From Euclidia mi (taxonomy: Eukaryota > Arthropoda > Insecta > Lepidoptera > Erebidae): DNA of 64,000 bases. Of this stretch, positions 1 to 10,170 are shown piece after piece. The stretch is from assembly GCA_944739405.2 (NCBI GenBank), contig OX123182.2, positions 104,263,279 to 104,327,278 on the forward strand, written 5' to 3'. Both the position numbers and the translations under genes were made by a program. Every line of letters starts with the position of its first letter. Positions within the stretch are counted from its first letter, which is position 1. The notes beneath the pieces were generated by a model. It was not told the DNA's origin. It worked only from the letters and a program-made list of their open reading frames with translations, and ran no database searches.

Positions 1-106
1 AATACCCTCAGTACATCCGTGAACATGGCGCTTGCAACAGTGCCGAAATATCGGTTACTCCAAACAAAGGTACGTGGTATATATCCTGAAAGACAATTTA
101 AATCAA
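1..106 (+). repeat. Penelope-like element 3' tail fragment
   Basis: This stretch is nearly identical to the sequence just after the stop codon of the Penelope reverse transcriptase at 21.8-23.5 kb (about 23505-23612), including the core CCGAAATATCGGTTAC and the end AATTTAAATCAA. It also matches, in inverted form, 17160-17248. It therefore marks the 3' end of a Penelope-like element whose body lies left of the window or was never copied. Confidence 0.8.
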
Positions 107-226
107 GAATTAGACCCCTTTAGGAAGGATTGGCAAGAGCTCGCTTCTGATCGCGACAAGTGGAAGATGGAAGGGGAGGCCTTTGCCCAGCAGTGGGACA
201 TAAATTAGGCTTCTAATAATAATAAT
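107..226 (+). pseudogene. LINE ORF2 C-terminal end with TAA-repeat tail
   Basis: An open frame of 33 codons follows directly on the Penelope tail and ends in a stop at 206-208. The ending WKMEGEAFAQQWDIN, preceded by a D-R-D-K pattern, resembles the C-terminus of insect non-LTR retrotransposon polyproteins. A short (TAA)n tail follows, as expected at a LINE 3' end. No catalytic domain remains. The join with the Penelope tail suggests that the Penelope element inserted into an older LINE. Confidence 0.55.
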
Positions 227-328
227 AAGGCTAGAGAAAGCCCGCAGCTACACCCTTACATTATTTAAACTTAACCGTTTGATTCCGATTTGATTTTCGG
301 GAAATCCCTTCTCCTATTCCCTTCATGC

Positions 329-1090
329 TGTGACGGCCGGTGTCATGTCAAACTGTCATCCCTTGCTGTCACCACTACGGTTGTCAAGGACTACTGACGT
401 CTACACGACAAACTAGCCGGTCGTCAAACACAATAATTAGCAAAGAGGTTTGAAGACTATTTTATTATTTGGAAATGACAGTTTTTTAGTTCGATGACGT
501 ATACACTCTGTCAAGTGTTCGCCGAATTCACCGGTCATTGACAACAAGGCAATGACCGTGCGGATAACACATCCCGTTCACGTTCTGAGGGCGTGGGTTC
601 AAATCTCAGTCATAACAGTTTTTGGTTTTTATGAAATTTGGAAAATGTTTATAAATATTTGGCAAATATTTAAAAAAGGATTATTTAAATATTTCGAACA
701 AAAATTAGAAAATTCTAGAAACTTCAGAAAGGAATGGAAAGGTTAAAAAGAGACAGGACATGAAAAAACAATTGAATAATGAAATGACAATCGAAATTAG
801 TGGATCTAGAACATTCCTAGGGGTATATAAGGCGGTGTAGACGCGCTGAGCGCCACTTTAAGTTGAGAAGTGGTAAAGTGGAGAAGAAAAGGAAGAAGTA
901 AAAAGGAGAAAGAAGTCGTAGTGAAATAAAGTGAAGTGAAAGTATAGTGCAGTGAAGTGCAGTGCAACAGACGTTAGTGTTGGTGCTGTCTGCGTCGAAA
1001 TCGAACGACGCGTCGTGTGTGTGAAGTCGAATAAAGTGTCATCAGTGCTACTCGGTATTTCCTTCCAATCCCGTTACCCCGTCCGTAACA
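329..1090 (+). repeat. Solo LTR (762 bp), copy 1
   Basis: The element starts TGTGACGG and ends CCGTAACA, so the ends are TG...CA with a short imperfect inverted repeat. It has a TATA box (GGGTATATAAGGCGG near 820) and an AATAAA signal near 1029, as expected of an LTR with U3, R and U5. Flanking 4-mers ATGC (325-328) and ATAC (1091-1094) fit a 4-bp TSD. A second copy lies at 9434-10166 in the same orientation. No internal region is attached, so LTR-LTR recombination probably removed it. A tRNA-like segment is embedded in U3. The superfamily is not resolved. Confidence 0.75.
549..612 (+). other. tRNA-like segment inside solo LTR 1
   Basis: The stretch resembles a serine/leucine-type tRNA: an A-box-like TGACCGTGCGG followed by a B-box-like GGTTCAAATCT at 596-606. 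The same segment is better preserved in the second LTR. It lies upstream of the LTR TATA box. It is not called a tRNA gene because no acceptor stem can be paired convincingly. Confidence 0.5.
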
Positions 1091-1196
1091 ATACCAAATG
1101 TTAGCTTCCTGCGACTATACTTGAAGATATATATATATAGCTGAAGCTTGTCTATCATCAGTCAGTAACACAAGATTTTTACATAATATACTGATA

Positions 1197-1319
1197 CTAG
1201 AAGATGCACGCAGGTACGCCCTCACATTTTTTAAACATTTTCCATTTTTTCGATCCCTTGAGAATTTCAGGTAAAATCTTCTTGGTGTACCTTCTTGATC
1301 TCTAAGAAAATGCATGCCA
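1197..1319 (-). mobile_element. Truncated Helitron fragment
   Basis: This is a near-identical copy of 10348-10471. It begins (minus-strand 3' end) at CTAG and contains the ACGCAGGTACGCC block, then runs to AAAATGCATGCCA, where similarity to the Helitron family stops. The 5' half is missing. Confidence 0.55.
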
Positions 1320-1862
1320 AAGGAGAATGGCAGGCATGTATGGGACTTTTGTATCGCTAAAAAAGTTGATGTTCTAACTTCTTTGTATATTTATTTAATA
1401 AATAATATCATGAAGAAGCCCAGTTTTAATTATTAGATTTTTAGAACATGGGGATAAGAAGTTATTTCAATTTGTTATATGTTTGAAAGGTTACGTTTTT
1501 ATCGCCATGTTTGACACTTCTGACAGGTGTCACAATTGAGCTGTCATTGTAAAATAATGAATTAGGTAGTGAAAACAGATAACATAGTAGGTACATACGG
1601 CGTGTTATCGTGTAATTATTTTTATTCCATAAAATGCTTGGGTATGCCAACGTTATAAACAACGAGGATATCCACCGAGTCCTGTATTTACCTGTTCTTG
1701 CCAATTAATGGTACTTACCAAGGTATTTACTGATCGCTACGAGATTCTTAAGAAAATAGACTTTGCATTAGCGCACTAAACTGTGGAATGATATGGAACG
1801 GGCCTACAGTGTTTTTGATAACCTTGTTTAATTAAAATCTCTATAGATATAAGTACCTATAT

Positions 1863-1989
1863 CATCTTCATCATCATCATCCTAGCGCTGTCCCGGTTGC
1901 GTTCCAAAACCTACGACTTGGAGCCCGGGGTCCACTTTCCGACTGTCTCCTCCCCTTCGCACGGTCTTCACCATCCCTGGTGTTTAGTT
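1863..1989 (-). mobile_element. Short retroposon fragment with 17-bp TSD
   Basis: A 17-bp direct repeat GATATAAGTACCTATAT flanks this insert (1846-1862 and 1990-2006). On the minus strand the insert ends in a GAT-repeat tail, the usual sign of a SINE or a 5'-truncated LINE. The body is GC-richer than the flanks and encodes nothing convincing. TSD length and tail show target-primed insertion; the family is not recognised. Confidence 0.65.
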
Positions 1990-2093
1990 GATATAAGTAC
2001 CTATATATCAAGATATAAAATCGGACTAATGGGGCTTCTCCAATTAGTAAGAGTTCGTATCTCAATTTTTTTACCTATTGTCATTGGCAGATT

Positions 2094-2452
2094 GGCAGAG
2101 GCTCATAGCGTGATATTATATAGCCTATAACCTTCCTCGATAAATGGGCTATCTAACACTCAAAGATTTTTTTTAATCGGTCTAGTAGTTCCTGAGATTA
2201 GCGCGTTCAACCAAACAAACAAACTCTTCAGCTTTATATATTAGTATAAGATGAGCCCGCGGTTACACCCGCGTTATTTAAGGCTGCTGCTGCGCTCTCG
2301 TGGCACATAGCATGATGTTATAGCCTTCCTCGATAATGCATTATCTAAAACTGAAAGAATTTTTTAAATTGGTCCAGTAGTTCCTGAGATTAGCGCGTTC
2401 AACCAAACAAACAAACTCTTCAGCTTTATATATTAAGTATAAGATACATAGC
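2094..2452 (-). mobile_element. Two adjacent non-autonomous Helitrons
   Basis: Two units lie side by side, each containing the block CCTGAGATTAGCGCGTTCAA followed by AAACAAACTCTTCAGC and a TATATTA stretch, which on the minus strand forms a Helitron 5' end. The second unit (about 2253-2452) also has the 3' GC-rich block GCCCGCGGTTACACCCGCG near its left edge; the first (about 2094-2252) lacks it. Terminal CTAG is degenerate in both. The upstream stretch 1320-1845 shows no recognisable feature. Confidence 0.6.
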
Positions 2453-2594
2453 TATATGTATATAAAATATTTACTTGAATCTATACATACATTATTTCTG
2501 TCATAATAGAAAAATAAAGGGGAAATAATACTGTTTAGTTTTTAATACTAATCATTTATTTTTTAAACACAATCATATTATTCTTAGAATTACA

Positions 2595-3188
2595 TCATCC
2601 AAGAAGGGAGCCGGCCGGGGTCAAGCCTTCGTGGCGAGCATATCCCAAGTTCCAAACTATGCTCATTACATGGGAGCAACATCCTACTGTTCTTAAACCA
2701 ACAATACAGTTGCAACAATAACTTTTAATTGCATCCCGCCCATTCATGTTTCTTTCTGCGACTATAAAAACAAAATATGTTTTATTTGAAGAATGGCGGG
2801 ATTTAATTTTTGCACGAATCAACAAAGGATCTATTCCCTCTAAACCATCTAATCGGTCACGTGATACTTCTATTGTATAAACACCATGAAAACGAAAATG
2901 CTCACCCACATAAGATCTCGCCTGTCGTAATTGATATATGCCACATGCGAATAAAGTTAAATCTTCCATGGTTAGCCGCGGAAATGACATGGTTGTTGCG
3001 TCGATGGGTACAAATAAGGAACCGCGCCTGTTTAGATTATTTTGTAATACTAAATCAGCAATAGTATTTGTTAAGAACAATCTATCAAAGATAGCAGTAA
3101 CAAATTGATCTGCATTTTCATTGTCCGTAAATGGTGAAGTAAAATGGTTTAGTAAGGCTGCTGCTATTTTAAAATCTGTCATTAATAA
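2595..3188 (-). pseudogene. Transposase C-terminal domain with SWIM-like zinc finger
   Basis: This 195-residue frame continues the DDE domain found at 6489-7016. It contains the pattern C-N-C-I-V-G-L-R-T-V-G-C-C-S-H-V near its end, which fits a SWIM-type CxCx(n)CxH zinc finger, preceded by RQARSYVGEHFRFHGVY, a block I recall from transposase proteins of this group. A SWIM finger probably binds nucleic acid or protein partners. The frame is open to its stop at the left, so this part is intact; it is a pseudogene only because a LINE separates it from the catalytic part. The methionine at 3182 is internal, not a real start. Confidence 0.7.
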
Positions 3189-6100
3189 AACTAAGGCACA
3201 CAGTGTAGTAAATGAAATTGAGATTAAGCAACATAAATGCGTAATAAAAAAAGGGACAATACCGTACTACTTTCAAATTAGTAAAAATTGTAACAATAAA
3301 CAAAATATAATTACTAATAATCCCTGCAACAACCAGGCTCAAATGTTACTGAATTCAACAACACCCACAAATAATGAATGTATTTTTTTTTCGAACCTAA
3401 GCAAATACACACTCTGACATTATTCCACCAAAACATTCATGGCTTAATCTGTAAAAAGGAACTATTAGAAATAACTTTAAAGGAAATTAGGAACAAATGT
3501 ATACCTGACATACTGTGCTTCTCTGAAACCTTTGTCAAATTAGGCACCGAAAAATCTATAAATATTGTAAACTACGAACTTGCATCCTTTTATAGTAGAC
3601 AGAATAAAAGAGGTGGTACATGCATATTGGTAAAGAAGGGCATTGCTTATAAAAAACTAACCTGCTTTGATGAATTTACATCAATTCATCATTTTGAACT
3701 TTGTGCTATCAAACTATTAAAAAACAATATTATAATAATTTGCATTTACAGAATACCTTCAAAAAAGAGTTCTCATCTAAATTATTTTCTTGACAAATTA
3801 GATTTAATGCTTTATAAATACTTGACTAAACATTCAAAAAATAAAATAATTATTACTGGTGACCTAAATATAAACATGCTTGACCAAAAAAATCAAAATA
3901 CTATTAAATTAACGGGTATAATGCAAAAATTTAATTTAATTTCACATATAATTGATGCAACTAGGGGTAAATCCTGTCTGGATTTGATTTTAAGCAATAT
4001 TACCAAAGCTTCAGGTTCAGTTCTAGAATTATGGTTGTCTGATCATAATACTGCTCAAATCCTTACTTGTCCTGTGGAGCACAAAGAAAAAAATCCAGAC
4101 TATCTTTATATTTTTAAGAGGTGCTATAGTACTGAAAATACAATGAAGTTCAAACAATATCTGACTAGCTTACAATACTTGCACCTCTATAAACAAACTG
4201 ATTTAAATATAGCATTTAACGAATTTTATGATTTCTTTTGTTTGCTTTACTACCTATGCTTTCCTATTAATAAAGTAAGAATAAATCTAACTAAAAGAAT
4301 CAATTGGTTATCAAAGGGTCTAAAGTTAAGCAGCAAAAATAAAAGAAAATTGCGATATAAATACTACTCGACTCGCTCGATAATAGATAAGGAGAAATAC
4401 TTGAGTTATAATAAATTACTAAAAAAATGTATAAATTGTGCTAAAAAAAATTGCAATCAAAATTATATAATAAATAGTAAAAATATTTGCAAAGCAACCT
4501 GGAAGGTTATCAAATCTGAAACTGATTCTTCCCAGAACAATAATTATATAACAAATATACTCAATGAACAAAACATAGAAACTACAGATCCTCTAGAAAT
4601 AGCAACTTGTTTTAATAAACACTTTATTTCATCTACTTATCAAATTAATAACACACTTCAAAACACACAATTAAAAAATGGGCAGCCACATTCTATTTTC
4701 CTATCACCAATAGATGAAACTTATATAACCAAAACCATAATGTCTCTTGCAAACACCACTTCTGAAGGGTATGATTCTGTATGTACCAAGATATTAAAAG
4801 CGTGTAGTCATGAACTCAGCCCAATACTAACTTTTCTAGTTAATTTGTCACTAGAAACAGGCTGCTTTCCGGAAAAGCTTAAACTATCGATGGTCAGACC
4901 TTTGTATAAAAAAGGTAACAGGAGTAACATGTGCAATTATAGACCAATCACATTACTGCCAGTCATCTCCAAAATATTTGAAAAGGTTATGCATGATAAA
5001 TTAACATCTTTTTTTAATAAACATAATATAATAAAAAATAATCAATACGGTTTTCAAAAAAGTAAATCTACAACAGGCGCGGCCTTTGCTTTAGTAAACA
5101 ATATATTACAAAACCTTAATGATAAAAAATACACAACAGTTGCTTTTCTAGACATGTCTAAAGCGTTTGACTTTGTTTCGCATAGTCTACTTTTAAAAAA
5201 ATTAGAAAACATCGGTATTAGAGGACAAGCCCAAAATTGGCTGAAAACTTATTTAGAAAATAGACTCCAATGTGTAGAAATCGCCCAACTGAACGAAAAA
5301 GGATCCGTTCAATCATACAGGTCTGATTACGATAATAATAAATTTGGAGTCCCACAGGGGAGCGTGCTTGGTCCTCTTTTGTTTTTGATATATATCAATG
5401 ATTTACCTGACATTACGCATCATAAAACAATACTATTTGCAGATGACATTTCAATTATAATAACTACTAATAAAGACATGACAATTGCACAGCATGAAAC
5501 TAACATTAATGATACACTGACATTAGTTATAAATTGGTTGAACAATAATAATTTACAAATTAACATCTCAAAAACAAATTTAATTAATTTCAATAATTTT
5601 AAACACAATACTCTGAATCTTAATTACAATGGACATATACTATTAAATAATGATAAAGTGACATTTCTTGGTATAATTATTAATAATAAACTAAACTGGA
5701 AAGAACATATCGAAAAAATTTGCAGTAAATTGAATGGATTCTCATTTGCGCTGTACAAACTTGCAAAGGTTGCAAGTAAACATGCAGCATGTATGGCCTA
5801 TTTTGCATATATTGAATCTGTGATACGGTATGGCTTGTTGATATGGGGAAACGGCACAGATATAAATAAGGTCTTTATTGCCCAAAAGAGGTGTATAAGG
5901 GCTATCTGTGACATTGCGCCGGACGTTTCCTGTCGTCCTTATTTTGTCAATCTAGGAATACTGCCTTTGCCTTGTTTATATATTTTAGAAGTCGGAAAAT
6001 TCGTCAAACAAAATCAGAATTTATTTAGCCTTGCCAAAAATGTAACAAAAAGAAGTAATATACGTAACCCAGATAGATTAGTTCTTAAAATGATACCAAA

Positions 6101-6483
6101 AAGTTCACGCTTTAAAAATAATTGTTATGCTATGTGTGTAACAATATATAACAAAATTCCAATGCACATAAAAGAACAAAATTTATCAAAATTCACAAGG
6201 GATTTGAGAAATTGGCTACAACAACAAATGTTTTTATTCACTTAAAGAGTTTCTGGATTGGAAATAGTACTGGTATACGCGCAAAATTATAACTTTTACC
6301 TATTGCTTAAACGTATTTCATTTATTAATATGACCACAGTATAATTAGAATAAAAATATATATTTGCATGCTATGATCTATGGCTAAATGGGCTTGTTCT
6401 TAATATTATATTATTATTTGAATGCAAACATCTTATGTAACCCTATTTACAGTGAATAAATGATTTGAATTTGAATTGAATTG
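3189..6483 (+). mobile_element. CR1-group LINE (Daphne/Kiri-like), 5'-truncated
   Basis: The LINE is flanked by AATAA (3184-3188 and 6484-6488). Removing it with one AATAA restores the transposase frame, so the borders are well supported. It holds the possible end of ORF1 (3189-3377), a complete ORF2 and a 3' UTR ending in a TTGAATTTGAATTGAATTG-type tail, as in CR1-related insect LINEs. Clade placement is from overall resemblance and is tentative. Confidence 0.8.
3378..6245 (+). CDS. LINE ORF2: apurinic endonuclease plus reverse transcriptase
   Basis: This 955-codon frame is unbroken. The N-terminal ~220 residues are an apurinic-type endonuclease: HQNIHGL at about 15-21, CFSETF, a G-D-L-N-I-N motif near 165 and an S-D-H motif near 225. 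The reverse transcriptase follows, with NYRPITLLPVISKIFEKV, QYGFQKSKST, FLDMSKAFD, GVPQGSVLGPLL and the active-site FADD near residue 690. The C-terminal part has the block YGLLIWGNGTDINKVFIAQK typical of CR1/Jockey-group LINEs. The product would nick target DNA and reverse transcribe its own RNA in place. All motifs are present, so this copy may encode active enzyme, though ORF1 is missing. The true start could be slightly downstream of 3378. Confidence 0.88.
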   Translation: MYFFFEPKQIHTLTLFHQNIHGLICKKELLEITLKEIRNKCIPDILCFSETFVKLGTEKSINIVNYELASFYSRQNKRGGTCILVKKGIAYKKLTCFDEFTSIHHFELCAIKLLKNNIIIICIYRIPSKKSSHLNYFLDKLDLMLYKYLTKHSKNKIIITGDLNINMLDQKNQNTIKLTGIMQKFNLISHIIDATRGKSCLDLILSNITKASGSVLELWLSDHNTAQILTCPVEHKEKNPDYLYIFKRCYSTENTMKFKQYLTSLQYLHLYKQTDLNIAFNEFYDFFCLLYYLCFPINKVRINLTKRINWLSKGLKLSSKNKRKLRYKYYSTRSIIDKEKYLSYNKLLKKCINCAKKNCNQNYIINSKNICKATWKVIKSETDSSQNNNYITNILNEQNIETTDPLEIATCFNKHFISSTYQINNTLQNTQLKNGQPHSIFLSPIDETYITKTIMSLANTTSEGYDSVCTKILKACSHELSPILTFLVNLSLETGCFPEKLKLSMVRPLYKKGNRSNMCNYRPITLLPVISKIFEKVMHDKLTSFFNKHNIIKNNQYGFQKSKSTTGAAFALVNNILQNLNDKKYTTVAFLDMSKAFDFVSHSLLLKKLENIGIRGQAQNWLKTYLENRLQCVEIAQLNEKGSVQSYRSDYDNNKFGVPQGSVLGPLLFLIYINDLPDITHHKTILFADDISIIITTNKDMTIAQHETNINDTLTLVINWLNNNNLQINISKTNLINFNNFKHNTLNLNYNGHILLNNDKVTFLGIIINNKLNWKEHIEKICSKLNGFSFALYKLAKVASKHAACMAYFAYIESVIRYGLLIWGNGTDINKVFIAQKRCIRAICDIAPDVSCRPYFVNLGILPLPCLYILEVGKFVKQNQNLFSLAKNVTKRSNIRNPDRLVLKMIPKSSRFKNNCYAMCVTIYNKIPMHIKEQNLSKFTRDLRNWLQQQMFLFT

Positions 6484-6488
6484 AATAA

Positions 6489-7016
6489 GTGAGGACAGGC
6501 GCGGTTAAAATATTCATGCCGGAATATTTTAAAATCTCTTTTAAAACGGCCATTCACAGCTTCCACTACCCATCTAGTAATAGTAACACAACGTGATCTA
6601 TTAGCTTCAAGAGTAGTGAGCTGTGATTGGCTGTCTTCTTTTGTTTCTGGCATATGCCCTATATAACCTTTGTCATGTAAGCTATCCATGGAGTCACGAA
6701 AACCACGATCAAGAATAAAAACATCATTTTCATTGTGAAATCTATTAAAGTCTTCCTCATTCAATAAATCTCGCATTATGGCAGCATCATTTGTGGTAGC
6801 ACTATATGGTCCTCGTAGATCTATAATATATCCATTAGAAGTACACATTATAAATGGTTTAACTAAATTCCTATACTTATGTAGGGAATATGTATCCTTT
6901 TGAAATAAATAATTACTACTTTTCTGTGTATATATGTATGTTGCATCAGCTAAAGTGATTGCTGGTTTTTGTTCAAAAGGTGCATCAGGCTTACCAAAAA
7001 TTTGCTCAGCAATATA
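6489..7016 (-). pseudogene. Transposase catalytic domain (DDE_Tnp_4 group)
   Basis: The frame reads from AEQIFGKPDAPF through ATYIYTQKSSNYLFQK, SLHKYRNLVKPF, GPYSATTNDAAIM, FILDRGFRD and RWVVEAVNGRFKRDFK. These blocks match the DDE_Tnp_4 catalytic fold. The likely acidic residues are D of LADATY, D of ILDRGF and E of VVEAVNG. The open frame extends upstream to 7391, but that extension is the end of a foreign TIR element (7017-9428) and not original transposase. Downstream it is cut by the LINE at 6483. The enzyme would cut and rejoin transposon ends; this copy cannot make a full-length product. Confidence 0.75.
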
Positions 7017-9428
7017 GGGCCTCCGCATACTAGCTTCTTTTAGCATCGGCGACCGGCGATTCAGTCGCTTTTTAGCATCCAGATGCAGCGTCCGAATTCG
7101 TACACCGCACACTGGAAAATGCCGATCGCGGCGACTGTCACTTAAAATAATAACGTAGGGATCGTCCATTAATAGCGTGATTTTATGTCTTTTCAATTTT
7201 AAACTTACTCTGTGATGATGATACCTGGGTAGGTTTGAGGCTTTACCACCTCTGCTCATTCTTTCAAAAGTCAGTTTCAAAAGTATTTTTATACAAAGTA
7301 AAAAAAAATATTTTATCCAAAAAAGACATTGCGAGCTACTGGTGTCAAAATTGAAGCTAAAATAAAAAAATATTACACCCATTCTCTTCATCTCTTACCT
7401 GACTTCAATTTGTTTGGGTCGGCGCTGTATGGACATACATTCTCTTCCATACTTCTCTGTCACCAGTCATCCGATCACTTCCCCCTTTTCTTACATATCT
7501 ATTCTCACACAGTTATTCTATCTTTTATTTGGTTGCCCCCTCCCTTTTCCTCTCTACCCTTCTATTTACCACTTGTTTACCTAAATACATAATTATCCAC
7601 TCTTCTCATAAGATGTTTCTAAAATGCAAATCTTTTCATCCATGGACGCTACTTGCTGATTACTTTGATAGGTATTTTCTCTATTTTGGCATGGTAATAA
7701 ATTATAAATATATCATGCATACTTTTAAAATAGCGTGACCTTTAAGAACGCTATTTTAAAAGTATACTGGCTCATTTAAATCTTAACTCGCAATAATTGC
7801 AATTCGATCTTGCAAAATATAAAAGCATATCACACATAAAGAATTCCAGAAATGAATCAGAAAATTCAGATACCGCTGTACCTACTTAAAAAGAAAATAT
7901 CCAGACCAAACTGAGGACATCCTCCTTTTTGAAGTGGGTTGATTAAAGCATCCTAGAGCATCCAAAAGCAACGAAAGATCTTAATACAGGACTTTTCTGA
8001 ATCCCTGCCAATCGAACGAACGATCGTTATTTTATGATGCGTATAGGATAAAAATCTCTGGCTCATGAAAAACAAGGACACTTGATATCTGTCTACACTT
8101 ATTTGTACCTTCCACCTATCAAGACTCACGTGATTAAAAGACGACTCCTTACTATAGGTTGTCACTTATTTTTAACCCTTAAATAACACCGTGGGGTATT
8201 AAAATTCTTCACCCCAGGGGCACAACTTGTATTTTTTTTGCGATGGTAGTATCATCTCCTCAAGTTGTCAGTCACGTGGCGTTAAAAAAAACTTCCATCT
8301 AGTCTGCTTAGCTATGTGAGAAAATTACCCCAGGGTGTCAGTTACGCATGCATTAATTTCTCATCAATTCAGTCAAATGTTTGATAAACTAAGTATACTG
8401 AGCCCTGCGAAGCTCCTTTTTTGGGTGCAGCGTCACAAGAAAACCTAAGATAACCTATTAAGTTTTCTGAGTGGATAAGTTTCCGGAACGGACGAGACTT
8501 TTCATATTAAATGATATTTGTAGAACGATCATTAATTTGGTGTACAATTAGTAATTTAATGAAAGAATAAAGTTTTTTAATATAACGCACTTTAGTGTTA
8601 TTTAAAATTTTTGATGCTTTGTTAAAAATAAATAAATGTAAACTACAAAAATAATTTATTTTGTACAATACAACTTTTAATAGCCATTTGGAGTAATTTT
8701 ACCCGTTTATTTATCATTCTTTAACCGAAAATAACGATGTTATTATAGGGTTTGACTAGTGACTGGCTTAAACAGAATAAATGTCGATAAAATTATGACA
8801 GCGCTTATAATAAATATGTAAGTTTTCATTAAGGCAGTACAAGACCTAGGGTGATGTACTAGATTTTGACGAGGCGATTCTTATCAAAGGTTATGATAAA
8901 GCTACATTACCTACTGCTTTCTTTATACCGATGAAAATATTAAGCAAGCTAAAGTCAGTATTTTTTACCTACATCCAAAAACCAGTTCTCGTATTACTTT
9001 CAGTGAGCATCATCTATCAATTCATACGTTAATCTTAATACGAAGAAATGAGTGCAGTACTGTCCATGCCATCTATTGTTTAGAGCATAAAATGTAGAGT
9101 ACTAGGTACTTGCCAGTTTTCGATAGGATAAGTCTTTTAATAATAGAACATAATTTAACATTATTGTAACGAACATCATTTAATTATACTGGTATATTTA
9201 TGTTTTTTTATAGAAACCTATATTACTGATATTGTACAATTGTTGTATTACAACGTTAAAAAAATAAATGAATTTATCGATATACGACTCGGCCGATCAC
9301 CAACAATACACTACAGCACTACGGTCGCCGCGTCCGAACACAGGAAGCCGCTAAAACGCGATGCAGCATCGATACAGTTGCAAAATCGCCGGTCGCCGAT
9401 GGTAAAAGAAGCTAGTCGGCGGTGGCTC
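7017..9428. mobile_element. Unclassified DNA transposon with long imperfect TIRs
   Basis: The left end starts GGGCCTCCGCATACTAGCTT and the right end, reverse complemented, starts GAGCCACCGCCGACTAGCTT. The similarity continues through CTTTTA and CATCGGCGACCGGCGATT for about 45 bp, then more weakly. TATA flanks both ends (7013-7016 and 9429-9432), and removing the element with one TATA restores the transposase frame. The 2.4 kb interior has no recognisable transposase on either strand, so it is non-autonomous. TIR sequence and TSD do not let me name a superfamily with confidence. Confidence 0.65.
7719..7765. repeat. 17-bp perfect inverted repeat
   Basis: Stems 7719-7735 and 7749-7765 (ATACTTTTAAAATAGCG and its complement) enclose a 13-nt loop within the unclassified TIR element. 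It is one of a series of short perfect hairpins in this window. Confidence 0.7.
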
Positions 9429-9433
9429 TATAT

Positions 9434-10166
9434 TGTGACGGCCAGTGTCATGTCAAATCGTCGTCACGAAACACAATAATTAGCAAAGAGGTTTGAAGAC
9501 TATTTTATTATTTTGAAATGAGTTTTTAGTTCGATGACGTATACACTCTGTATCAAGTGTTCGCTAAATTCACCAGTCATTGACAACAAGGCGATGGCCG
9601 TGCGGATAACGCATCCCGTTCACGTTCTGATGGCGTGGGTTCAAATCCCAGTCATAACAGTTATGTGGATTTTGGTTTTTATGAAATTTGGAAAATGTTT
9701 ATAAATATTTGGCAAATATTTAAAAAAAGATTATTTAAATATTTCGAATAAAAATTAGAAAATTCAAGAAAGTTCAGGAAGGAATAGAAAGGTTAAAAAG
9801 AGACAGGAGATGGAAAAACAATTGAATAACGAAAAGACAATCGAAATTAGTAGATCTAGAACATTCTTAGGGGTATATAAGGCGGTGTAGACGCGCTAAG
9901 CGCCAGTTTAAGTTGAAAAGTGGTAAAGTGAAGAAGAAAAGGAAGAAGTAAAGGAAGAAAGAAGAAGTAGTAAAAAAGTGAAGTGAAAGTATAGTGCAGT
10001 AAAGTGCAGTGAAGTGCAGTGAAGTGCAGTGAAAATTGCAGTGCAAAAGACGCTAGTGTTGGTGCTGTCTGCGTCGGAATTAAACGGCGTGTCGTGTGTC
10101 AAGTCGAGTAAAGTGTCATCAGTGCTACTCGGTGTTTCCTTCCATCCCGTTACCCCGTCCGTTACA
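9434..10166 (+). repeat. Solo LTR (733 bp), copy 2
   Basis: This is the second copy of the LTR seen at 329-1090. It starts TGTGACGG, ends CCGTTACA and is flanked by a perfect 4-bp TSD ATAT (9430-9433 and 10167-10170). It carries the same TATA box (GGGTATATAAGG near 9870) and polyadenylation region, with small indels and substitutions against copy 1. It entered right at the edge of the TIR element 7017-9428, inside that element's own target duplication, so it is the younger insertion. No internal region remains. Confidence 0.8.
9590..9660 (+). other. tRNA-like segment inside solo LTR 2 (Pol III-type boxes)
   Basis: The A-box-like TGGCCGTGCGG (9595-9605) differs by one base from the usual serine tRNA TGGCCGAGCGG. 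It is followed by GGTTCAAATCC (9638-9648), a good B box. Spacing and the intervening sequence resemble a long-variable-arm tRNA. Both LTR copies share it, so it belongs to the element and is not a chance insertion. Confidence 0.6.
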
Positions 10167-10170
10167 ATAT

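Larger units (their letters stand above)
231..1170 (-). mobile_element. Non-autonomous Helitron split by a solo LTR
   Basis: Read on the minus strand, the 5' part (about 1095-1170) carries the diagnostic GTTACTGACTGA and AGCTTCC blocks shared with the Helitrons at 40.2 kb and 48.7 kb. The 3' part (231-328) ends in CTAG at 231-234 after a GC-rich hairpin-like block. The LTR at 329-1090 sits between the two parts. Homologous Helitrons read ATGCCAAAT at this point; here ATGC lies left and ATAC right of the LTR, so the LTR entered this Helitron with a 4-bp TSD that has one later substitution. Confidence 0.65.

Noticed and set aside
7329..7738. Two overlapping plus-strand open frames of 69-87 codons
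   Set aside because: Low-complexity pyrimidine-rich sequence within the unclassified TIR element, no domain, no convincing start context.
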